From Branchiostoma floridae (taxonomy: Eukaryota; Chordata; Leptocardii; Amphioxiformes; Branchiostomatidae): a DNA stretch of 64,000 bases. Under the pieces are notes generated by a model that was not told where the DNA came from, ran no database searches, and worked only from the letters and a program-made list of their open reading frames with translations. Position 1 is the first letter of the stretch. Every line of letters starts with the position of its first letter. The stretch is from assembly GCF_000003815.2 (NCBI RefSeq), contig NC_049979.1:28268249-28332248 (forward strand), written 5' to 3'. The translations under genes were made by a program, and so were the position numbers. Below, in pieces: positions 1-13,300 of this stretch.

Positions 1-700
1 GTATTCTGTATCACCTGAGGTACCAGCCTGACTGTGGGTGGGATCCCCCGAAGGCTGAATTGTAATCTGATACGCGGGAGGGCTGGGACTGAGGGTGATG
101 CGGAATACACCGTGTTGTAATTTATTTTTATCATATCCATCCGAGAAAACACACGTTTCAATGCAAACTACATCCTGAAGTTGAGAAAATTTTGGTGTCT
201 TCGAACGGAAATGGTAAATAAAAATTTGGTGTGTGAATTTTCGACCATTCCACACGTGGGCATTCCATTTATTCAATCAAAACCTGTGTGATATGGTACA
301 TGTGGAAGCCCACGTGATGCATGTAGAATATAACATGGCGTATAGTATATAATATGGCCAGACCTGCAAAAGGGCTGGGACCGAGGGCGATACGTAATAT
401 CCCGTGTTGTATTTTATTTTTAATGCCAACCTGAAAAAACTCAAGTGTGTCTGAAAAAAAAGAGCAGAAGACGGACATCAATGCACATCGCATCAACAAC
501 TTTGTCAATTTGAACAAAAGAACTGGTGCACTCAAGCAAGTTCGAATTGCTTGAATTGAACTATGAAACCCCGAGCTGTACTGTGAAATACAGACCGGTC
601 GGAAAACCGATATCAAACATAAAAATGGCCCGAGTATGATATATGGTTAGTTATCATCTGGTCCAGAACACCTGTATTGAACGTTATTGTGGCTGAAGTA
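1..700 (+). repeat. Dispersed repeat, copy 1
   Basis: AGGGCTGGGACTGAGGGTGAT...ATACACCGTGTTGTA at 80-125, repeated at 368-420, reversed at 9343-9385, and seen again at 34985-35700 (there interrupted by the MITE at 35142). No coding exon is visible in 1-1180. Confidence 0.45.
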
Positions 701-779
701 TGACATAGAATAAGAAGGTAACAGTTACTCAAGCAGCTTCAAGCAACTTCAAGCACCTGGATAAGATTTGGAATTTTAT

Positions 780-1070
780 TGGGTTATTGGGTGGGCCGAC
801 TACTCACTCTTTGCAGCCAGGGGCTGAATTGCGAGGAGCTTACAATAGGCGGGGCTAAATCGCAAGGGTCTGGAGCGAGCTGCCATTCGGCGCCACTCAG
901 GTGACCTCAATACGACAGTAATTGCCCCAGGTGCGGCCAAGGTGCTGTAGGTTTTTTTGGACCACTCACACCGCACCATCGCACATGTGGCGGGTTCTTT
1001 AACGTGCCTGGGGTATGGCTCTCCCTAGACACGGGACCTCCATTTAACGTCCTATCCGAGGGACTTAAAT
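780..1070. repeat. Dispersed repeat with an inverted copy at 32648-32770
   Basis: Shares GGTCTGGAGCGAGCTGCCA and AGGTGACCTCAATAC with the complement of 32648-32770. Confidence 0.55.
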
Positions 1071-1189
1071 AGAATTGGATATGGTCAGACGTTACAGAGA
1101 GTATCTGCTGTCTTACAAGTTACAACAGTGACTGGACAAACCCATGACCTTCGGTGTGGTTGACATATTGTGTCTGTATTTCCTCCCAG

Positions 1190-1317
1190 TCGTCCCCACG
1201 TGCCATCCGTGTGGAGGTGAAGAGCCAAGGAGCGTCGGAGGACTACCCTCTGCTGTTCGTGGTGCGACAACAGCGGGGCATCCTGTCGTGGCAGGTGCCC
1301 CTCATGATCAGAGGCAT
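1190..1317 (+). CDS. SIDT1/2: SIDT visible exon 1
   Basis: Acceptor CAG at 1187-1189, donor AT|GTGAGT. Starts in phase 0 and encodes the strand IRVEVKSQ, then PLLFVVRQ and [10 protein letters not shown], matching the N-terminal extracellular part of SIDT proteins. Confidence 0.85.
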
Positions 1318-4300
1318 GTGAGTAGCAAACAAATGAATAAATGTCTCTTTATTTCATATGATTATTATGTAATGCTGTTCACTAGGGTGACGTATATCCT
1401 TTGTTGGTATAAAAAAAAACGCATTTAGGGAAATGAAGTCGACGGACAGTGGTTTCTGGTTTCAAAATGGAATATCTTGAAAGTAATCTGAAACCACAGT
1501 CCGCAGACTTGATACTCCTAAATGTGCTGTTTTTAAAGACAACGGATAAAGTCACCCCATGGATAAAGGTGAACTCCCGTTACATGTATACATCTACTGG
1601 GTTAAGTACGGGTCACAACAAAACAATAGGTTGCAAATATAAATTGACAAGCTTCTATGATAAGTATAAGTGAATTCAACTTCTTGCTTCTTTGTGATGG
1701 TGAAAGTTTAAGAGCAAATATAAATTATTACAAATTTTTGTAGATGTAGATATTTCTGAAAGATGATTTTTGAATGAAAGGATATCTAAGCTCCTTGATC
1801 TTAGTCAGAATATTTCTATAATTTTAGACATCTTAGATGTTTGATAATTATCCTGAATAAAGGGGTTTTGAAAATTCAAAATGTTTTCGAAATGTCCAAA
1901 GAAGTCAGATTCAAATCTTCATATTTCATCTTAAAAAGATAGAAATATTCTGACTTAGATCAAGGAGCTTAGGTTTTCTTTTATTCAAAATGATTCAAAT
2001 ATCATATGACTTGGAATAGACTCTTTTTTATATACTTTTTTCTTCCATTTTGTAGCTATGGATACGACAAGGTGAGCCGTACGCTGTGTCCCATGGACCA
2101 CCTGCAGACTGGTGTGAAGGACGAGAGGGAAACCGTGTACCTGGAAGTGTCGGCTGCATCGCCTGCCGCACTTAACTACCGCGTCAACGCAACCATTCTC
2201 ACTGACTTCAGCTTGAGGTTTGTTTGTTTGTTTGAACCTTTATTTATTCATAAAAGCTTAAATCGGCCTGCAGGTCGCATTTCATTCAGGTCATGAGGGA
2301 AGAGGCAAGGGTCACACAAAGTATATAACAGAGATACAGTTACATCGTTTAGAGTCCTTATAAGTCCTATATATACACATGATAATGAATGTAGAATAAG
2401 TACTATCTAATACCAGCTCAAAAAAGACCAAGAAACATTCATGCCTTTAAGTTCCAGAGTTACCAAGTTGAACTTAGGATTGATGTGTTTAAAAATTTGT
2501 ACTTTACCAGAACTATCGTAGAGTGGAATTTCTTATAACCAAGTACAGTAGCGGCATCTTCTCTGGGTAGTTTTAAAGAACGCTTGCAGATAGATGTGCA
2601 AAAGTTAGGTGTGACAGGTTGTTCAGTGTAATATAACCAGCTGCTGCCACGTCTGCAAAGCTGGTGTGTTACGCGAAAGGGGGTTATGCCGGCTATATAG
2701 ATACAGATACAGATACATGTACCTGTAGATGAATAGATGAATTCAGAATTTTGTGTATTACAAAACTTACTTGCATCACGTGATACAAGTGGTTTTTATG
2801 GTCTGTAGAAGTGTGAACTTGTCTCTTGGAAAGTATCACGCCAGGAAGGACAGTATTTGCACGTTCGTATGAATTTTTCCCAGGGGATTTCTATCCATCT
2901 AATAAAATCAACATGGCCTAATGCTCATGAAAGAATAGATGATGGAAATATCTTTTTTGTTTTGTAAGTTTATGACAATTAAAGAAATGTGCACTACTGC
3001 ATGAAAAAATTATAAGTCAAAATGAAATTAATCAAAGTTGTTGCTTTTCTTATCTTTCAGCACCGGACAATCCAGAAATTTTCTAGTATCACCTTCCCAA
3101 CCACAGGTTAGTACTACACGTTTGCAAAATGAGGACTGTTTTGGATGACTTCCTGTGTGAAAATCAACTCGCCCCGGGCGGTTCGAACCGGTCCGAGGGC
3201 AGTCCACCTCGTCCGCCTACGTCAAAGCCGTCCGGCCCGCGAGGCTGCCAGTCCGAACGCCCACGCGGTGAACCGTCATTAAGTGGTTCAGCACGTTCGG
3301 CAGTTCAGGACCGCCGGACGCTTCGGGCGCCGTAAAACACTTAGAAAAAAATTGCCGCTGCGTGGCCAAATTTTGTCTAAGTCCCTAAATTGTCGGAAGC
3401 CGTGCGACAGCGCCCCCTTCCGTACACTAAACGCAGCGACCAGAAGAGCGCTAAAGTCCGCAAGTGAGACTATTAGACATTGTTAGAGGCATACATTACG
3501 TCCAGTATTACGTGGCAACAGCCAGAGCGGGCGAACACTAATAGTAATAACGTTGTACTATCGCCTGAACAATACTATGAAAATAAAAAAGAGATATTTT
3601 TCTACCCTCAAATCTACAACTTTTCTTCTATATTAATATTTTGGTCGCGACTAATGAATGGGTGACGTATTTTCTTGTACATATTCGTTCATTAATATAG
3701 TCACCACGCACGGCTATCTGAAGTAAAGAGTAGAGTATAATACAATCTGATGGGTCTTCTAGTAAAGTTTACATACACTTATAAAATGCTGTTCATTTTC
3801 CAATTCCCAGCTTACAGTGTTGAGTCCCCCTTTGAAGAATCTACTCCGCTACTCAGTGCAGTTTTTCAGCATGCGCGAGCGTTGCTCGGAAAGCCGACTG
3901 TCCAGTGCGCAAGATGATATTGACAAACACGGCGATCCCAGTTCCAGGCCGCATCCGCTGAAATAAACAGCGGGTTGATTGACATCCCGCCTGTGAGGCT
4001 CACGTGAGCGGCGCTCTGGTAGTCTTCCCACCACACATTGGCCGTTGCCATGGCGCCATGCTGGCGGTAGCCGTTTGATGTGTACAGTGTGTGACAATCT
4101 ATTTACTGGCTAGCCAATCGCTACGATTGGTACGAAATGAGCCGGAGACATCGATTTTCACTGCAAATAATGAGCAACAATTGGTTGTAAGAAACTGAAA
4201 TCCTATGCCCCACTTTCAAGTTTCTTGGAAATTCATCTGAATATGGCGAGCCAAAACACGTTGTTCAACCACGTACTTGAGCCCCCTGGTCGTCAATAAG

Positions 4301-7300
4301 AAGTTTTAAACATACGCAGAAATGTGACAAACGGAGAAATTTTACGATAAATTCAAGTGATTCAGGCATTGCCAAAATTTTCGCAGTTACATATTGCCAC
4401 ATTTTGTGACATAATTTAGGTTGTGGGCCCTGTCCGAGTTTTATGAATTATGGACGGGAAAATACGTCCGAGTGGGAGAACTGCTACAAATGCCTGTTTA
4501 TGGTACCGCCGGGCAGTCTAATGAAGTCGGCCTGCTCTCTCCTTGCAGGAAAATGTTAGTCTCTACAAGGACGTTATCTGATAGAATGTCCTTGGTCTCT
4601 ACCAGACTCCAGGTCGCTGGAAAACCGTAGAAATAGAATGAATAGAAGAGTAAGCCGGCCAGAGCCGAGTGTAGCCGGCCAGGGAACAGTACGCGACCTG
4701 CACAGTTTGGATTGCCCATCACGCCCATGCAGCGTTGAGTGTGCGGATCACACCTACATGTTTATCCTCTCGACCATTATTAAAGGGTAATCTGCCACGA
4801 AGTACCAGTCTTTGTATCGTATCTCGTACACTACCAAATGCCGTGCATGCAGCATATAAAATCTTTATTGACACGACAAAAGTAAAGCGACTTTCGTAAG
4901 GTCTATAACTAAACAGACATGTGAATACATATAGGTATGAACAAGTCATTGTTACGAAGTCTGTTCTCATGAAGAATGAATATGTTTTGGTCCTGTTTGT
5001 CTCTTTATTTTTCTCTAGCGATAAATGAGAAAAAAGTCTTAAACACGTAACAGCAGATACCGCTTGGATAGTCGCAGTGGCATGGCGAATAAGAATTCGG
5101 CACGCCGTGTTTCGTTTCTAAATCACACGAACGCTATATTGTCCGTTCTGCTGTCGTGTTTGATTTGCTAACTACATTGCCCACGCCAATAAAATCGTTG
5201 TCTTCCAAGCCCAGTGTAATAAAGTACTATAAGAAGAATAAACGACAATGCTATTGTAGGTCACCCTGGCACCTGAGGTCTTCACCACACGACTCGGGAT
5301 TGATCATGCTCGCACGGCGTTAAAACGGGCGGGGAAAAGTTACAGACCACCATTGTTTTCTGTAGAACTAAATATAATCTTTCTACCCTATGATTAAATA
5401 ATTGTCTCTGGCTCTTTACAAATAAGACGACATTGAGTTGCGCTACGTTTCGATTGACTGTCATTGTACCAAGCGACGATTCTGTCCAAATGTGCAATAA
5501 TACGGGAGATAATGTTGAAAATGTATTTAGCATCTTTATTGCCTTTCATGGCGTCCGGCATTATCTCGCCTTGTGGACAATACCTAACATGATTGGTGAA
5601 GTGCAATATTTTGAATGTTTCTCACTTACCAAAATTTCCACCATCGTTTGGAGTCAAAGCGCATGCTTTGGCCGGAAAGGAACTTGTGAGCAGTACCTGG
5701 TTGCATCACCTGTTGGACGACCTGCAGCAGCGAGACTTCAATCGACTCTCTGAAAACGTGTTGAGTTTGACCAGTGATATTCCCCTTGACATTATATCAA
5801 GAAAGTGGGACTAAAAATAAGTACAGTGCTGTGTCACGCTGGAGTACGGCATCCAAAACAGGACACGGGTAACGGTTAGCCGAACATCTAACACCACATC
5901 TAACCCAGCTAGCGGAGATATGGTTGCTAATTATTTTGTCGGTCGCCACGCGATGATGGACAGCGGCACGCCTCTATACCTAAAGTTTCACGCTGTGTGG
6001 GTGTGGCCTAGCCACTGGCTCGCAAATTGATATCTGGATCGAATTTTCCCGTCTTTGAATAACTTGCTCGTGAAAAAAGGCAAGAAACACAAAGGAAATG
6101 GGTATAATGACGACATCATTCTTAGTGGTATTCCTGTCAATGGATGTGCAAACTGTGCCAAAAATTAACACATGGAACGTAAAATAAACAACAAACAACG
6201 AGTTATAGACATGTGCGCACTTGTCGGGCGGCTGTCCCAAAGGACCGGGAGGCTTCAATCAAGTGTGGGAGAGTTCAATTCACGTATGGGGGCCAGCACC
6301 TATATCAAAACTAGTCTTATTTTAGACACGAAGAATAATATTTTGTGGCACTAGATTAACATATATTACCATTCAATATTTAGATACAACTTTCTTTCAA
6401 CAAAATACAATAAAGTTGAACACACACCAACAAAATGTTTGGCTTCTTCATAGGATCGTCTTCTTGTTTACGTTTGAGATGGGGTCACTGAACCCTAGCC
6501 GCCGCTGGGTGCGTAACGTGCCTAGCGTTGGCATGAATATATTAGGGCATTCAATGATGTTTATAAATGAATCTTCTAGATTATGGACTTGAATGTATAT
6601 CATATATCAGTGATAGTGTCTCCACCACATGTTTGGTAACCACGCTTCAGTCGGAAAGACATCAGAAATCCATTACTTACGCTTTGTACATGGTTTGTGC
6701 GGGCAATCAAATGTTTCCTGGGACTCCGCACGCACATAACGTCAAAGTGAGGGCACATGTGATTTACATTGATTGTCTTGCGGCTGGTGTCATTCTGTAA
6801 CTTCAAGCCGTCATTAATATTTTGTCTATAGGAGCGCTGGCGGCAGAGGGATGAATTGCATTCAAATTCTTTCTATTTTGTGACGGCATTCCGGCGGTTC
6901 AGACCGTCCGAACTGTTTGGGCAGCGATTTCCACCTCACAACAGCACGATTTTACGCATTTCACGGGTGTTTGGGAGGTACAGTTGCCATGTAAATTGGT
7001 GGTTCGCAGACGTCCGCAGACGTCCGCAGACGTCCGCAGACGTCCGAACCGGCGCCCCGCGGTGCTCTGCACGCCCCCAGACGGTTCGGATCGCTTTGTT
7101 GCTATGGGAACCGCCCGTTCGGCCGTCCGGCCCGGGCGGAGCCGTACCGGCTCGAACCGTTCGAACGGCCCGCTCCAGGCCGCCGCCCGAAAGCGTTCGA
7201 ACCATGCCGTCCGGGACCAGTCCGGGACGTAGTCCGGGCTAGTCCAAGCGGCCAATCTGGACCCTTTATGGCCGTCCGAACCGTTCTGCGAACTGTCGAG

Positions 7301-10300
7301 CGTCCGTCCCGTCCGACCGACCCGTCCGACCCCCGGACTATTGCATGGTTCGAACTGACGGTTCATGCCGGTTCGGACTAGTCCGGGACGGGCAAATTTT
7401 CACACAGGTTTATAAATCTACTTGAAGTCCTTGTAAAGAAATTCAGATAAGCACTTATATAGGAAAGACATAGAAAGAAATATCAACTTCTAAGACCTGT
7501 GATTGTGTTTTTCCCCAGTATTATGCATATAAGATGCCCCCAGACCTGGACATGGTGGTGGTGAAAGTTTCCTCACCGAGCAACCTGTGTGCTGTGTTCT
7601 CTCTTCAGCCAATCAAGGTGGGTCTGTCATTCTACTGATACCAAATTCCAATACACTTTGGCCCAGTGCTGATGTCACAGCTGTGTAAAAAGCATGTGTC
7701 CAAAGAAGTGTTGTTTTTGTAGTAGCTGTGTGTGTGTGTCCGTGTGTGCGAGTGTGTCTGCAATTCTCAATACAGACACAATGCCATACATACTCGGTAT
7801 AGGACTGGAAGGATAAAAAAACAGTATGGGTATTGGGGTGAAGTTTGCTGTCTCTGATAGCCATGTTGTACAGAGGCTGACATGATGTGACATGTTGTCT
7901 GTTTCTACACAGTGCCCAGTGTATGACTTGGACCGAAACATTGAGTTTGTGGGAATCTACCAGACTTTTATGAAGAAGGCTGCCATCACGGTACAGGTAA
8001 GGTGACTTAGTCTTATCGAAGTGTATCTGTATCTGTATAGCCAGTATAACCTGACCCTTTGGCATAACACACCAGCATAAACTGCATAAAATAGAAAACT
8101 GTAACGCTGGTTCACCTTTATCCGACCTATATCCGCTGTTTGTAAAAAAAGCATATTTAGGGACATGCAGTCTATGCTGCGGACAGTGGTTCCAAATCGG
8201 AACATTTTGAAGATAGTGCAAATTTGAAACCGCAGATTTAATACTCCTAAATGTGCTGTTTTTAAAGACAACGGATAAAGGTCACCCTGCGGATAAAGGT
8301 GAACTAGCGCTAGATCCAAAAGTAACTTGAATGCAAAAGTCATTGTTTGAATTGTGACATAATCATTCAAACCATAATGCTGTAACGTTGCCTTACTACT
8401 CCAACTTGCAGAAGAGTTATTTCCCCAATGGAGAGTTCTATGTGGTTGTGGTGGTAAAGGCTACGGATTCTGACTGCACTGGTGAGATGGAGACCATACA
8501 GCCTGCAAATCCTTCTGATGAAGGTAGGGGGCACTTCTGTTCTTTTTTGTTGTTGTTGTACATGCATGATCAGAGATACAACTGATAACTGTTAATAACT
8601 ATAAGCAAACTGTGCTTTTGCCTAATACTCACAAAATATATGGGAAAAAGGGTAAACTGTTTTTGATTTTGTGTCTAATACACCATACATGAACAGTAAG
8701 AAAAAGTGTCAAGTACATATAGATGCCCAAATGATAATCATTAAGAATAAGTTACTAATTTTGCTGGTTCATGTTAGGGAATGTCACACAATCTGTAGTA
8801 ATCTGTGGGGAAAAAAGCTGTTGAAATGTGGGGTTAGCATTCATCTGAATGCTAGCATGCCACATGTCGCTGTGATGTTGTTGACCAGTTAGTTGACCAA
8901 TGTGTCTTTTTTTCGGATACAGCATTCGAGATGCGGCGTGTGAAAGAAGTTACTGTCGTGGTGGGGCCATCTATCACAGGTGAGTAGAATGTATTTGTTT
9001 AGCAATGTCCAGTGGAAATTTCATAGTGCATGTATAGGAGTGAAATATAACTAAAAGAAAGGTTATTCTTGTCCTTGGTGCTGAATGTGCAACTGTTATT
9101 ACACAAGCTTCCATTAGAATAATTTGATTCCTTGTTTATTGTTTATCTATTTTATTTTATTCAATTTGATTACGTTTTGTGTAGGCCTAGTGCAAAGCTT
9201 ACTAGAATTCAGTTACTTTTATGTTGGGGTTGCTGTTGTTACAATTTTTTGTTCGAGGATACCAAATTTTCCCCACTTTTTTGTGTATTTCGCGTTAAAA
9301 CAGATGTTTTCTTGGGCGGGAATGAAATTGAATAAACACATCACGGTGTATTCCACATCATTCTCGGTCCCAGCCCTCCTGTTGGTCAGATCTCCTTTGG
9401 ATGTTTGCCCATCCGCAGTACATTGGGTGCTACATGTAGAAATTAGAGAGGCGATTAGGAACAGAAAAAAACAAACATGCTGACACCCGGGATCGAACCC
9501 GGGTCTGCAGATTAGAACTCGGGCGTAACCACTACGCTAGAAAGGGCCGATTTGTGTGGCTGTTTGGCGCTATTTAACCCCCCCCCCCCACACACACTGT
9601 TGGCTAGAAAAGGCTGATCAGCCAATTTGCTTAGCAGTTTGGCGCTACTTAAACCCCCCACTGTTACATACAGAATATACAGTGGTGTATTCTATACATA
9701 CATACACATGTATACAGTCACTGATTTGATTCCTCTTGACTTCCTCCTCCATGTAGATTCCCAGTACGTGACAGCAGTGTTTGTGGGGATCCTGGTGTTT
9801 GTGCTGTTCTATGTCGTCACCTTCATGGTGCTCTTTATCCAATGGATCAGGTGAGTGGTAATGTGTTAGCTAGCTTAGGTAGTAACGCTAGTTCACCTTT
9901 ATCCATGGAATAACCTATATCCGTCGTATTTAAAAACAGGCATTTAGGAAAATTATCAGGACGGAAAGTGGTTTCAAATTGCAATATTTTCAAAATATTC
10001 CAGTTTGAAACTAACGTCCGCTGACTTGATGTCCCCGAATACTCTGCTTTCAAAAACAACGAATATAGGTTACCCCACGGATAAAGGTGAACTAGTGTTA
10101 TATATATATATATATATATATATGAGAAAAAGTGTGATGAAAAGGTATGAAGCGCTGATGTTGATATTGGGGAGTTTTATCTAGTATACATAATTACAGT
10201 GGAAGCCAGCTATTTGCAATACGCTTTGTCGCAAAAATCGGTTAGTTGCAAAGAATTCTGAAATCCAAAACCATTTCCCATTGGCGCTATTGTTTACAGC

Positions 10301-13300
10301 ACCCCATATATGCAAAGCCCAAATCGGCTAATCGGGAAAAAAATTCAAGTTACAACGCATGTTAACCCCAAAATATGCCAAACAAATCACCAGAATCAGC
10401 AGGAATGAACCAAAATTTTCCCGTATAAAGATATCAGATCGCAAAAAGTATCAAAACTGCCTGTTTTGAGTCCGAAAAGGCCGCGATTTCTATTCAATTT
10501 ACGTCGCTAGCGAGAGGCCCGGCGGTTGCCGCAGGGAATCATGGGATACTACACATGACGCCGCGTCCGCCATCTTTGTTTTCGTGATGGAAATGTTTTG
10601 AAAATGACGCTGTCGACTGTGGCAAAATTTCAGTGTAATCTGTGGACATCGTAACTGGAAAATTTGTAGATATGAAGGTTAACAGTTTATTTATGCGTTA
10701 GTCATGAGTATTTGCGCCTAGTACATAAAGTTTGTCTGAAAACCAAGAGCGTTTTCGTCCTACAACGTAGCGATGTTTTTCGTCTGTGTATCACATGTCG
10801 ACAAATCTTACGTAGTAAGCGCGTGCACTGTACCCTTGATCAGTCCTCTTTTAATCAAAACACTTGTTCATTTGGCAAATTTAGAATACGTTTGCATATG
10901 TACCTCGTTTTTTTCGGTAGCTTAACGTGTTTTAGCAGTGTTAATTTCTTTGTTTTCTTCAAGCCGATACTATAGACGAGACGTAACAGATCTTTTGATG
11001 CATCGCGATTCGTTCTTCGACACTAAAATGTGATAACAATATCACAATAACCGATAAAAGATAAATTTGCCGCTGAAAGTGGCTAATAAGTATATTTGTG
11101 GAGTTTAATGAAATTATGGACTTGATTATTTGTGGTAGAAATGATTGTGTTGTATTCTTTGTGTCAATGCGTGCGATGCGTTCACCGATGCCCCCCTCCC
11201 CCATCCCCACTCGGGTCATTTCGAGCAACATCTTTTAATCGGGAACGCCGGTTAGTCGGGAAAATTTAGCTGGCAAATGGCCTTCCCTAATAAGCGGCTT
11301 CCACTGTATATCATTATCAAGTAATACTCTTGTGATGTTTCAGACAAAGGAATGCAGAGCTGGAAGGATTGGCACCAAGACCTGAGGAACAAGGTTAAAG
11401 AAGTTAAATTGATTTGGCAAAATGAAACCAGAAGGAGTTTGCAAATTCTTAGATTCTTTCTTAAGCATGTTTGTAATTTAAAACAGTAAATTAAATGCTA
11501 GTTCAACTTTATCCAGGATCTGCAAGGTAGCCGATATCTGATGTTTTTGAAAACAGAGTACTGAGGTATGAATGGTGGTTTCAAACTGTAATATCTTAAA
11601 ATAAGAATAATGTTGAATTATTGTGGTTTGAAACCACTGTCTGTTGCCTGATATACCCTGTTTTTTTCTCAATGCAACAGGTATAGGCTACCCCACAAAT
11701 AAGTGTGAACTAGCATTTACCTACTGCTTTTGAAATTCTCGCATGTACATACATTTGTATTTGTTCCATTTCTTATGACACATCAAACTTTTTAAAGTGA
11801 TTGTGGTGTGATGTGACTTTTTATTTTGTTTTTGTTTGTTTTTTCTTATTTACGATACCCTGTTCTGTTCTGTTGTACCTGTGCATGTGCATCGTTCCTG
11901 TTTTGCATGGTCTACATGATTCTCCTCCATGGAGCAGGCTATGCCGGAATAGGTTGGAAATGAGATGATTTTGTTCTCAGTTTCACTGGTGGTAAGGTTG
12001 CACTGTTTTTTGTTTGAATGCAAACTTAACCCTTACTAACCTTAATATCAAGGCTCGCATGCATGTGTGGTTCTAATCTGTACTACAGACAGCATATCTA
12101 CCATTGTACCCATTATTATTTATTTATCATATTCTCCTTCCATATTGTGGTTTAGCCTTTTCGTAGAGAATGATAAGCAATGATTGGTAGATATTGGTTT
12201 CCAGATATGGAAATGATATTATAGCTCAAACTGCTTAATTTGAATGTACTGCAACATGTTGGCTGCATTGGCAGCCAGCATGTTAGAAACATTTGTACAT
12301 GCTTATATGAGGGGCTGTTGAAATGTCCTCGGCCTCACACAGAAATAGAGTGCACTTCTCAAATTTCGGGAAATATTAGTAATCATAGTACAACATGTAC
12401 ATGTATAGTACATGTGGTATGAAGCCTTTTATCAGCATCCATCAAAATTCATATCATTGTAATCATTATTTTGTAGACTACAGTAACGTTAGATGAAAGA
12501 CAAGGGAAAGACAATGACAATTGAGCTGTAACCTCAGGCGTGCTGGTCAAATTGCTCTGCTGCAAGTCAGATACCGGCTTCTTTCTGGTTGAATGCCAAG
12601 GAAGAAGCCAAAATTTTGATAATGATCTAAAATTTCATGCCATAAGGAACATAACATATACAGCTATGAATTTAGTCAACAAAGGCTTCATACTATGGAA
12701 TTGTGCTGCAAAAAATGAGTTGTACACCTTATACTTCTGGGGGAAACAGTGCTTATATATGTAGGCACTTCTGACAAGTATACCTAAATGTAGTATCTTA
12801 ATGACAGAAAAAGTATCTTCCAGTATATCTTCCAACAAATTGTCAATGCACATCACTTGTTGTTGAAGACCGTAATGTCCATAAAATCAGTACTGCTATA
12901 GATGCACTTCTGTCTTGGAATATTTTCTCACCTCAGCTTCTTCTTTCTCATGCTTTGCTATCTCCAGGTGGTTTCCAGATCACTCAGCGTATGTGGTCTC
13001 TTTCTTCCTCTCTTTCTATGCTGTAAAGCTTAATGAACTGCTTGAAGAAGAAAATCTGGCCTTTTTCATATTTTCATACCGCATGCAAATCTGTTTTCGT
13101 CTGTTTCTAAAGATAATAAAAAGTTTTCCATCATGCTTCGAATCAAAAGCAGCTGTAAAAGGAGCAAATACATGCTGTAGCTTTAAAAGAAAATACAATA
13201 GAAGCCACTTAATTGCATGGCCCATTTGTCTGTGAACTTCATGCAATTATCCGGCTGGTGCAATAATGTGAAGTTATCCAGCTGGACCGCACCGGTTTGG

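Noticed and set aside
7613-8221. 202-codon open frame on the minus strand
   Set aside because: Antisense to SIDT exon 5 and overlapping a foldback MITE and a (TG)n tract; no family resemblance.
9481-9552. tRNA gene
   Set aside because: A and B boxes are good but acceptor and anticodon stems fail, so kept only as tRNA-derived.
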